Source: Polaribacter ponticola (GTDB lineage: Bacteria > Bacteroidota > Bacteroidia > Flavobacteriales > Flavobacteriaceae). Taken from it: DNA of 64,000 bases. Positions within the stretch are counted from its first letter, which is position 1. Each line of letters starts with the position of its first letter. Below, one piece after another: positions 57,710 to 64,000 of the stretch. Under the pieces are notes generated by a model, which saw nothing but the letters and a program-made list of their open reading frames with translations, ran no database searches and was not told the DNA's origin. The DNA lies in assembly GCF_026191475.2 (NCBI RefSeq), contig NZ_JAOSLC020000003.1, positions 706,001 to 770,000 of the forward strand, in the 5' to 3' direction. A program made the position numbers and the translations under genes.

Positions 57710-57717
57710 CAAATATA
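57710..57717 (-). promoter_or_regulatory. -7 promoter box for glmM
   Basis: Minus-strand TATATTTG, exact TAnnTTTG, 19 bp before the start at 57691. No TTG at 19 bp. Confidence 0.45.
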
Positions 57718-57771
57718 AATTATTGATTTGTAAAAGCCATTATTAGTTAACTAAAAGTTGACAAATAGGAT

Positions 57772-57854
57772 GCGTTAAGGATTGTAGTGAAAATCCTTTT
57801 TTGAAAGAATGAAAAAAAGATTGAAACGTAAAGCCTGACCTTTAGGGAACGCCC
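57772..57854 (+). ncRNA. Candidate structured RNA / intergenic element, copy 1
   Basis: In the glmM-DUF6090 divergent gap. Outer stem GCGTT (57772-57776) / AACGC (57848-57852); inner hairpin AAGGATT / AATCCTT (57777-57783, 57792-57798); a U6/A7 stem (CTTTTTT ... AAAAAAAG); then GATTGAAACGTAAAGCC. Shares GATTG-x(7-8)-ATCCTTTTT and AAAAGAT-x-AAAGC with the element at 61484-61624. More G+C than its surroundings. I recall similar elements between genes of other flavobacteria but cannot name a family. Confidence 0.5.
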
Positions 57855-57873
57855 AAAAACTTAAGCCTGTTCT

Positions 57874-57881
57874 TATTTTTG
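57874..57881 (+). promoter_or_regulatory. -7 promoter box for the DUF6090 gene
   Basis: TATTTTTG, exact TAnnTTTG, 26 bp upstream of the ATG at 57907. It lies after the structured element, so the element is probably not in this leader. Confidence 0.4.
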
Positions 57882-57906
57882 TATCTTTAAAAACCTAACC
57901 GAACTT

Positions 57907-58683
57907 ATGATACACTTATTTAGAAAAACAAGACAGTTGCTTATAACGGATAAACGTTTTAAAAAATACCTACTTTATGCTGCTGGCGAAGTATTTTTAG
58001 TGGTTGTTGGTATTTTACTTGCATTACAATTTAATAATTGGAATATTGAAAAAGAAAATGCAAAGAAAGAAGAATGGTATTTAACAAATATTATAGAGGA
58101 CATTGAATATCAGAAAGTTATTTTAAAAGATATGCAGAGACATTCTTTAGAGTCTATTGAGGTTGGTAAATCAATCATTAAAGATTTCAATGAATACAAA
58201 AGTTTTTCTAAAATTGATAGCCTAAATGAAAAATTAAATTTTTTGATAGAAATTTATAATTTTCCAAACACTAATAACACATATTCTGAACTTGTTTCAT
58301 CTGGTCAACTAAATCTTATTACAAATAAAGCCTTAAGTATAGATATAATAAACTATTATCTAGCCTCACAAGGAAGTTATGATGATGTTAGAAACAATAT
58401 TGATAATATCTTTTATCCAGAAGTTTATCCAACAATAAAAAATCTTTGTCAGATAACAATGTATGATGAAGATGTTGGTGAAGGCGAAAAGTATTTATTG
58501 GAAAATTATGAAGGTCTAAATTCTTTTATCAATAATAAACTTAAATCTTTTGAAACAAAACTAAACTTATTAAATGCTATTAAAATAAGGATTCAGATTT
58601 TAAGTGTGCATTTATATATGATTAAGGATACATTAGAAATTGGAGAAGAATTAATTAAATCAATTGATGAAGATTTAGGCTAG
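57907..58683 (+). CDS. DUF6090 family membrane protein
   Basis: 258 residues. MIHLFRKTRQLLI...KFKKYLLYAAGE-type start followed by one membrane helix (VFLVVVGILLALQFNNWN near 34-51) is the hallmark of DUF6090; the rest is a helical domain outside the membrane (WYLTNIIEDIEYQKVIL; SELVSSGQLNLITNKALS). Function unknown; many flavobacteria have several copies. Monocistronic, ending at the bidirectional terminator 58715-58743. Confidence 0.88.
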   Translation: MIHLFRKTRQLLITDKRFKKYLLYAAGEVFLVVVGILLALQFNNWNIEKENAKKEEWYLTNIIEDIEYQKVILKDMQRHSLESIEVGKSIIKDFNEYKSFSKIDSLNEKLNFLIEIYNFPNTNNTYSELVSSGQLNLITNKALSIDIINYYLASQGSYDDVRNNIDNIFYPEVYPTIKNLCQITMYDEDVGEGEKYLLENYEGLNSFINNKLKSFETKLNLLNAIKIRIQILSVHLYMIKDTLEIGEELIKSIDEDLG

Positions 58684-58714
58684 GTTACTAAAGAAGGCAA
58701 TACTTCTAAATAAA

Positions 58715-58743
58715 AAAAGCCGATACAAATTGTATCGGCTTTT
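58715..58743. terminator. Bidirectional terminator between DUF6090 and rpsA
   Basis: Strong stem AAAAGCCGATACA / TGTATCGGCTTTT (58715-58727, 58731-58743) flanked by A and T runs; serves both convergent genes. Confidence 0.9.
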
Positions 58744-58767
58744 AAAATATATTAGAATTGTAAATAA

Positions 58768-60579
58768 TTATTTACCTTCTTCCATTTTTTTCTTTAATGC
58801 TGCAAGTCCACCAATGTCTCCTAAGGTAGTTTTTTCTGCTTCTGCTGCTTTTTTAACTGCTGCTTTCACATTTCTTTTTTCTTGCTCTTTAAAGATAGAT
58901 GTATGAGAAACAACTACTCTTCTGTACTCTTTAGAAAATTCTAAAACTACAAATTTAAGTGTTTCACCTTTATCTAATTTAGTACCATCTTCTTTTTCTA
59001 AGAATCTACTTGGTGCAAAACCTTCAACTCCATCAGAAAAAGTTACAACAGCTCCTTTATCATTCTTTTCTTTTACAAGACCTTCATGAGTAGAACCAAT
59101 TGCATATGTAGCTTCATGAGCATCCCAAGGATTATCTTGAGTTTGCTTATGACCTAAGTTTAATTTTCTGTTTTCAACATCTAATTCTAAAACCTGAACT
59201 TCTAATTTATCACCAACAGTAACAAAATCTGATGGATGCTTAATTTTCTTAGTCCAAGATAAATCAGAGATATAAACTAAACCATCAATACCTTCTTCTA
59301 ACTCAACAAAAACACCAAAATTAGTGTAATTTCTTACTGTACCAGTATGAGTAGAACCTACAGGATATTTAGTTGTAATATCTGTCCAAGGATCTGGGTG
59401 TAATTGTTTAATACCTAAAGACATTTTACGGTCTTCTCTATCTAAAGTTAAAATTTGAGCTTCAACTTTATCTCCAACTTTTACGAAATCTTGTGCAGAA
59501 CGTAAGTGAGTTGACCAAGACATTTCAGAAACGTGAATTAACCCTTCTACTCCTTGTTCTACTTCTACAAACGCACCATAATCAGCTAAAACAACAACTT
59601 CACCAGTTACTTTATCACCAATTTTTAAATCAGTATTTAAAGCTTCCCAAGGGTGAGCAGATAATTGTTTTAAACCTAATTGAATTCTAGATTTGTTATC
59701 ATCAAAGTCTAAAATTACAACGTTTAATTTTTGATCTAATTCAACAACCTCATTTGGATGGTTGATTCTAGACCAAGATAAATCAGTAATGTGTACTAAT
59801 CCGTCTACACCACCTAAATCAACAAAGACACCATAAGAAGTAATGTTTTTAACAACACCTTCTAATACTTGTCCTTTTTCTAATTGACCAATAATTTCTT
59901 TTTTCTGTAATTCAATATCAGCTTCAATAAGAGCTTTATGAGATACAACAACGTTTTTAAATTCGTGGTTGATTTTAACAACTTTAAATTCCATTGTTTT
60001 CTCAACATATTGATCGTAATCTCTAATTGGCTTAACATCAATTTGAGATCCTGGTAAAAATGCTTCGATTCCGAAAACATCTACAATCATACCACCTCTA
60101 GTTCTACATTTAACAAAACCGTTAACTACTTCACCAGTTTCATGAGCATTGTTTACACGTTCCCATGCTTTAATAACTCTTGCTTTTTTGTGTGATAATA
60201 CTAACTGACCAGAAGAATCTTCTCTTTTATCAACTAACACTTCAACTTTATCTCCTTCTGCTAAACCTTGGTTGTAACGGAATTCGTTTAAAGAAATAAC
60301 TCCTTCAGATTTAGAATTGATATCGATAATTGCATCTCTATCAGTAATTCTGATTACGGTTCCTTCAATTACATCACGTTCGTTTACGAAACCTACAGTT
60401 CCTTCTAACGCTTTTTCAAATTCAACTAATTTTTGCTCATCAACTTCATCAATACCTTCTTCGTATCTATGCCAGTTAAAATCTGCTAAAAATTGTTTTG
60501 GATCTACAGCTGGAGTCGCTGTTGCTTGTACTTCAGTAGCAACTACTTGCTCTTCAGTGTTTTTTGTTTCTTCAGACAT
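58768..60579 (-). CDS. rpsA: 30S ribosomal protein S1
   Basis: 603 residues with six S1 RNA-binding domains, roughly from 65, 150, 235, 320, 405 and 490 (repeats such as GVVKNITSYGVFVDLGGVDGLVHITDLSW, GEVVVLADYGAFVEVEQGVEGLIHVSEMSW). A Gln/Thr/Ala-rich N-terminal tail (EEQVVATEVQATATPAVDPKQF) and a Lys-rich C-terminus are usual in Bacteroidota S1. It helps load mRNA; in a group that largely lacks Shine-Dalgarno sites it is important for initiation. The leader from the -7 box at 60701 is about 115 nt and could hold autogenous control. The antisense strand carries long chance ORFs. Confidence 0.97.
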   Translation of the reverse strand: MSEETKNTEEQVVATEVQATATPAVDPKQFLADFNWHRYEEGIDEVDEQKLVEFEKALEGTVGFVNERDVIEGTVIRITDRDAIIDINSKSEGVISLNEFRYNQGLAEGDKVEVLVDKREDSSGQLVLSHKKARVIKAWERVNNAHETGEVVNGFVKCRTRGGMIVDVFGIEAFLPGSQIDVKPIRDYDQYVEKTMEFKVVKINHEFKNVVVSHKALIEADIELQKKEIIGQLEKGQVLEGVVKNITSYGVFVDLGGVDGLVHITDLSWSRINHPNEVVELDQKLNVVILDFDDNKSRIQLGLKQLSAHPWEALNTDLKIGDKVTGEVVVLADYGAFVEVEQGVEGLIHVSEMSWSTHLRSAQDFVKVGDKVEAQILTLDREDRKMSLGIKQLHPDPWTDITTKYPVGSTHTGTVRNYTNFGVFVELEEGIDGLVYISDLSWTKKIKHPSDFVTVGDKLEVQVLELDVENRKLNLGHKQTQDNPWDAHEATYAIGSTHEGLVKEKNDKGAVVTFSDGVEGFAPSRFLEKEDGTKLDKGETLKFVVLEFSKEYRRVVVSHTSIFKEQEKRNVKAAVKKAAEAEKTTLGDIGGLAALKKKMEEGK

Positions 60580-60700
60580 GCCTGAAAATAATTTTGTATC
60601 TTATTGCTTACCAGATTTTTAACGAAAAAAACGCAAAGAGTTGTTTTTATAAATTGTTTTATATAATCCTTTTATAAATCTGTTATCGTAAAAAGGAGTG

Positions 60701-60708
60701 CAAATTTA
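60701..60708 (-). promoter_or_regulatory. -7 promoter box for rpsA
   Basis: Minus-strand TAAATTTG, exact TAnnTTTG, about 120 bp upstream of the ATG. The 19-bp-upstream position has GTT rather than TTG. Confidence 0.45.
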
Positions 60709-60778
60709 CAAAATTCATTTGATTTTTAACACTTTAGAATTAAATTATTATTCTTTTTATTCTTGATAGACAAAAAAC

Positions 60779-60786
60779 TACCTTTG
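60779..60786 (+). promoter_or_regulatory. -7 promoter box for queE
   Basis: TACCTTTG, exact TAnnTTTG, 35 bp upstream of the ATG at 60822. A TTG at 60763-60765 is only 13 bp away. No preQ1-type riboswitch is seen in the short leader. Confidence 0.45.
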
Positions 60787-60821
60787 CATTTTTAAAACCT
60801 TTTTGGTTGATTTTAATGTAG

Positions 60822-61451
60822 ATGGATAAAAAGACAAAAGATTTAGTAAACAAAGGGATAATGCTTCCTCTGATGGAAGAGTTTTATACAATTCAAGGAG
60901 AAGGTTCTCATACAGGAACTGCAGCTTATTTTATCAGAGTAGGTGGTTGCGATGTAGGTTGCCATTGGTGCGATGTTAAAGAAAGTTGGAACGCTGATTT
61001 ACACCCACCAACTTTAGCCGATACTATTGTAGATAATGTTAAAAAATACACTAATACTGTTGTTATAACTGGTGGTGAACCTTTAATGTGGTCTATGGAT
61101 TATATTACAAAACTACTACAAAAAAATAATATTAAAACACATATAGAAACTTCTGGTGCTTATTCTTTTTCTGGAAAATGGGATTGGTTTTGCCTTTCTC
61201 CTAAGAAAACAAAGTTGCCTTTAAATGAGTGTTATCTTGAAGCAGATGAGTTAAAAATGATAATTCATAATAAATCTGACTTTGAATTTGCAAAAGAACA
61301 AGCAGCAAAAGTTGGAGAGAAATGTCAGCTTTATTTACAACCAGAATGGAGTAAAAAAGAAAAAATGACAGAATTAATTGTAGATTATGTTATGAAGAAT
61401 CCTAAATGGAAAATTTCTTTACAAACACATAAATATCTGAATATTCCATAA
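60822..61451 (+). CDS. queE: 7-carboxy-7-deazaguanine synthase QueE
   Basis: Radical-SAM enzyme converting carboxytetrahydropterin to 7-carboxy-7-deazaguanine in queuosine synthesis. 209 residues. EEFYTIQGEGSHTGTAAYFIRVGGCDVGCHWCDVKESW holds the CxxxCxxC cluster near 44-51; VVITGGEPLMW near 85-95; HIETSGAYSF; CLSPKKTKLPL. The stop codon lies inside a 16-bp hairpin (61430-61465) that probably ends transcription. Other queuosine genes are not in the window. Confidence 0.95.
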   Translation: MDKKTKDLVNKGIMLPLMEEFYTIQGEGSHTGTAAYFIRVGGCDVGCHWCDVKESWNADLHPPTLADTIVDNVKKYTNTVVITGGEPLMWSMDYITKLLQKNNIKTHIETSGAYSFSGKWDWFCLSPKKTKLPLNECYLEADELKMIIHNKSDFEFAKEQAAKVGEKCQLYLQPEWSKKEKMTELIVDYVMKNPKWKISLQTHKYLNIP

Positions 61452-61465
61452 TATTCAGATATTTA
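61430..61465 (+). terminator. 16-bp hairpin covering the queE stop codon
   Basis: Perfect arms 61430-61445 and 61450-61465 (TAAATATCTGAATATT and its complement), 4-nt loop, followed by CTCCTTTTT. The last five codons of queE are in the 5' arm and the TAA is in the loop/3' arm. Likely terminator that overlaps coding sequence. Confidence 0.7.
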
Positions 61466-61483
61466 ATACTCCTTTTTATTTGA

Positions 61484-61624
61484 AGCTATTTCCTGCTTTT
61501 TACTATATCTTTTTATAGTTTTCATTGCTAATAAAGCATATTCTACTTAATGTGGAATCTCATTATAATAGATTATTACTTCAATTAAAAAAGCTATAAA
61601 AAGGATACCGTTTCAATCAGGGCT
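61484..61624 (-). ncRNA. Candidate structured RNA / intergenic element, copy 2
   Basis: Read on the minus strand: outer stem AGC-CCTG / CAGG-GCT-type pairing (61618-61624 with 61484-61495), then GATTGAAACGGTATCCTTTTTATAG, a 10-bp stem CTTTTTATAG / CTATAAAAAG (61509-61518, 61594-61603), a loop of about 75 nt, and AAAAAGATATAGTAAAAAGC. Same order of blocks as the element at 57772-57854 but with a longer loop. It lies between queE and the convergent cmk gene. Confidence 0.5.
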
Positions 61625-61647
61625 AAGAGTATTTGCAGGTTTAAGAA

Positions 61648-62340
61648 TTATTCTATCAATTTTCTGTCAACTAATGTACAAATTCTCTCAAATTGTTCAT
61701 CAATTCCCATATCCGAATTATCAAAACCAATAGCATCTTCTGCCTGAACTAATGGTGAATCTTCTCTAGTTGAATCTATTCTATCTCGTTCTTGAACATT
61801 AAATAAAATTTCTTCAAAACTTACATCATCTCCTTTTTCTAATAATTCTTTATAACGTCTAGTAGCTCTTTTGTCAGCAGAAGCTGTCATAAATAGTTTT
61901 AATTCTGCATCTGGAAAAACTACGGTTCCAATATCTCTTCCATCCATTACAATACCTCCTTCTTTTCCCATTAATTGCTGTTCAGCAACCAACTTTTTCC
62001 TAACTTCAGATATAGTTGCAACTTTACTAACTAGTTGAGAAACTTCTAGTGTTCTTATTTCACTTTCTACATTAATATTATTTAAAAACATTTCAGCAAA
62101 ACCCAAAGCTTCATTAAATATAAAAGAAAGAGAAATTTTATCTAAATTAGATACAAGTTTTTCTGAATCCAAAAAATCCACTCCAACAAAGTTATTATTT
62201 TTAGCAAACAAACTAACAGCCCTATACATAGCTCCAGTATCTACATAAATATAATTATATTTTTTTGCTAATAATTTAGCAATCGTACTTTTCCCTGTAG
62301 ATGAAAATCCATCAATTGCTATTGTAATTTTTTTATTCAT
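61648..62340 (-). CDS. cmk: Cytidylate kinase
   Basis: (d)CMP kinase, 230 residues. P-loop IDGFSSTGKSTIAKLLAK near 8-25, YVDTGAMYRAVSLFA near 31-45, GRDIGTVVFPDAELKLFMTASADKRATRRYKEL near 129-160 (CMP-binding Arg-Asp and lid). Normal length. 13 bp after the end of porQ, same strand. Confidence 0.96.
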   Translation of the reverse strand: MNKKITIAIDGFSSTGKSTIAKLLAKKYNYIYVDTGAMYRAVSLFAKNNNFVGVDFLDSEKLVSNLDKISLSFIFNEALGFAEMFLNNINVESEIRTLEVSQLVSKVATISEVRKKLVAEQQLMGKEGGIVMDGRDIGTVVFPDAELKLFMTASADKRATRRYKELLEKGDDVSFEEILFNVQERDRIDSTREDSPLVQAEDAIGFDNSDMGIDEQFERICTLVDRKLIE

Positions 62341-62353
62341 TATTTATTATCTA

Positions 62354-63375
62354 TTATCTATTATCTAAATCTATTTGTAAACTAAAAGTACTAGCATTTG
62401 CTGCAGTATGAAATTTTGAATAAGCATAATTGAATTTGAGATTATTCATTTTTATACCAAAACCAAATGAAACACCTCCAAAAGTTCTAACACTTTGCAA
62501 TTTTAATTCTGATGCTCTTCTAAAATTATAGCCAATTCTTAAGTTAATTGCGCTTTCAGGGAATAACTCTGCACCTATAACCATATGTCTTAGAGCATTA
62601 CTAAAAAAGTTATTTTCTCATCTGTAACATTACCTTCTAAATCTGATGTTTGTTCAGAAGGATTTGCAACAGAAATATCCCAATTTTGTAAATTATCAAT
62701 AGTTGCATACCATTTTAAAGGTACATGATCTAACTTAAATGAAGCACCTAAAGCAACTTTTAACGGTAATTTCTCAATAGTCCCATTAAATGATTTGATT
62801 TGAGTACCAATATTTCTTGCTACAAGAGTAAAACTATAAGGTTTATAAGGGCTATAATACAGAAAACTTAAATCAGTAGCGAAACCAATAGAAGTATAAT
62901 TACTAATATTAGAATTTATAGCTTTAATATTTGCACCAATAAATAAGTTTGTCCAAGGCAAATTAGAGGCATACCCAATAGATATTGAAATATCATTTGC
63001 ATTAAAATTTCCCGTTTCATTACCTTGTTCATCAGCACCTATAATAGTACCATAATCAAGGTACTTGATACTACCATGTAGGGTTCCAAATCTTCTAGAT
63101 ACAAGTCTAGCATAAGAAAAAGAGCCAATGTTTACTCCAGCCAAATGACTTGTATAATTAACAGAAATTTTATTATCCATATCTGGATTAATTACAGATG
63201 GATTCCATATTGGTTGATTTACATCATCAATTAAAGTCAATATTTCACCACCAAGTGCAACTTGTCTGGCAGAAGTAGATAAATTTAAAAATTGATATAC
63301 ATTTTCACCTCCAACTTGAGATTTTACACTCAAAGAAAATAAAAAAATAAAAAATAAAAAATAATTAAACTTCAT
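62354..63375 (-). pseudogene. porQ: Type IX secretion system protein PorQ, frameshifted
   Basis: PorQ is an outer-membrane barrel of the T9SS attachment complex. About 340 residues if joined. First ORF 62590-63375: signal peptide (FLFSLSVKSQ), then VGGENVYQFLNLSTSARQVALGG, the PorQ/PorV-type start, and strands through WYATIDNLQNWD. Second ORF 62354-62584: VIGAELFPESAINLRIGYNFRR ... FGGVSFGFGIKMNNLKFNYAYSKF. They join by -1 at ACT-TTT-TTA (plus-strand A6 62603-62608), a T_TTT_TTA heptamer, reading TFFSNALRHMVIG, or by one missing T. Tandem with cmk. T9SS itself exports proteins with C-terminal domains; none of the PUL lipoproteins has one. Confidence 0.88.
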
Positions 63376-63550
63376 TTATTAATTAATAAAAATACTATAA
63401 AATCATTAACGAAAATATAACAGAATATTACATCAACAAAGTAATAATAAATGTTTTTATTAAAGATATCACAAATTAAAGTGAATCAACACAAAAAGTT
63501 GTGGAGCATTCAAAAAAAGAAGAACTTTGTTTTTCTAAATTAGATTCATT

Positions 63551-63898
63551 TTGAGTAGACTATTAGATATTGCTAAATTATTATTGCCAGAAGTTCTTGT
63601 TGATAATTTTAAACTCACAAAACACGAGATTAAACAAGATGAGCTTCATTTTTATTTCACAGAACTAAATAATGTTCCAATAGAATATAAAGCAGTTAAG
63701 TTAAGCTCTAAAGGCTTTTTTCCAGAAGCTACTGTTCAAGATTTTCCTATACGTGGTAAGAATGTTTACTTACACATAATAAGACGACGTTGGCTAAATG
63801 AATCTACAAAGAAAGTCATTACTCGAGATTGGCAATTAGTAGCAAAAGGCACTAGAATCACTAGTGAGTTTGCTACTTTTTTAAAAGATATCAGTTAG
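63551..63898 (+). CDS. ISAon1 family transposase N-terminal region protein
   Basis: 115 residues from a TTG start. SRLLDIAKLLLPEVLVDNFKLTKHE, DFPIRGKNVYLHIIRRRWL and VITRDWQLVAKGTRITSEFATFLKDI are the standard blocks of the first ORF of ISAon1-type elements; it resembles the zinc-less DNA-binding part of ISL3 transposases. The second ORF follows in the +1 frame with a short overlap, so the catalytic protein is made by reinitiation or frameshifting. Confidence 0.85.
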   Translation: MSRLLDIAKLLLPEVLVDNFKLTKHEIKQDELHFYFTELNNVPIEYKAVKLSSKGFFPEATVQDFPIRGKNVYLHIIRRRWLNESTKKVITRDWQLVAKGTRITSEFATFLKDIS

Positions 63899-64000
63899 TA
63901 ACAATCCTAGCAGTACTACAATTATAGCGAACTTTTACGGAGTGAATTCAAGAAACCTGCAAAGACAATATAAGGATCATTTAAGTGATTTTAAACAATG
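63885..64000 (+). CDS. ISAon1/ISL3-type transposase, 5' end only
   Basis: Open from 63885 to the window edge in the +1 frame relative to the first ORF: ISVSNNPSSTTIIANFYGVN then RNLQRQYKDHLSDFKQW. This is the helix-turn-helix and linker region that precedes the DDE domain. No ATG is seen; an internal GTG near 63941 or frameshifting from the first ORF may start it. DDE residues are beyond the window. Confidence 0.65.

Larger units (their letters stand above)
63490..64000 (+). mobile_element. ISAon1-type insertion sequence, left part
   Basis: The region holds a small first ORF and the beginning of a second transposase ORF typical of ISAon1-group elements (ISL3-like DDE transposases). The left end is not exactly defined: it lies between the porQ start and 63551, and no inverted repeat can be confirmed because the right end is outside the window. 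Inserted about 115-170 bp upstream of porQ in divergent orientation, where it might alter the porQ promoter. Confidence 0.75.

Noticed and set aside
59493..60622. Several open frames over rpsA (59493-59690 plus, 59880-60080 minus, 60317-60622 plus)
   Set aside because: They lie in other frames of a clear six-domain S1 gene, have low-complexity translations and no homologous pattern.
60787..60821. preQ1 riboswitch upstream of queE
   Set aside because: The leader after the -7 box is only about 30 nt with no pseudoknot-like sequence.
1..64000. CRISPR array
   Set aside because: No regularly spaced repeats of 24-40 bp were seen; the only tandem repeats are the two 20-mers at 47206-47245 and the protein module repeat at 7915-8835.

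Overview
The window looks like a chromosomal piece of a marine member of the Flavobacteriaceae (Bacteroidota; Polaribacter- or Tenacibaculum-like). The basis is strongly A+T-rich DNA, SusC/SusD proteins, the type IX secretion component PorQ, a membrane LuxR-type PUL regulator, DUF-family genes typical of flavobacteria, no recognisable Shine-Dalgarno sites, and promoters of the Bacteroidota type (TTG, about 19 bp, TAnnTTTG). The genus is inference.

Positions 1-17455 are a polysaccharide utilisation locus on the minus strand, read regulator, SusC, SusD, surface glycan-binding lipoprotein, GH16 lipoprotein, clan GH-A lipoprotein, cytoplasmic GH149-like phosphorylase, GH3 beta-glucosidase (cut by the window edge). 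The gene set fits laminarin or another beta-1,3-glucan: cleavage outside the cell, SusCD import of oligosaccharides, and a split between hydrolysis (GH3) and phosphorolysis (GH149-like) of the products. A hairpin terminator after the GH16 gene probably lowers expression of the distal enzymes.

Positions 17690-41500 are mostly housekeeping: cysteine desulfurase with a DUF2027-Smr protein, a low-molecular-weight phosphatase, two tandem PPK2 kinases, LpxR-like deacylase, a RecD-like helicase, DUF3822 and RsmD, MoxR with three SurA/PpiC-type chaperone genes, RecQ, Fmt, HU, YqgE, a class IV aminotransferase, tRNA-Met, DUF2130, and a LytS/LytTR system with a secreted partner. Positions 42700-52200 are more accessory: esterase-TPR, DUF6624, AraC-TPR membrane regulator, ankyrin lipoprotein, acyltransferase, an orphan lipoprotein, a serine hydrolase, a metallo-beta-lactamase-fold protein and a GNAT. 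Positions 52240-63375 return to housekeeping (tRNA-Gly, rhomboid, LpxL-like acyltransferase, class V aminotransferase, GlmM, ribosomal protein S1, QueE, Cmk, PorQ). An ISAon1-type insertion sequence enters at the right edge.

Two things stand out beyond gene content. First, at least fourteen genes outside the PUL are broken by single-base shifts, nearly all at A or T runs of 6-7; many sites read as classical -1 slippery heptamers in the zero frame. Homopolymer errors in the assembly are the simplest cause; true indels rescued by slippage are the interesting alternative. Second, two intergenic regions (57772-57854 plus strand, 61484-61624 minus strand) share the same sequence-and-stem architecture and look like copies of one structured RNA or repeat family.
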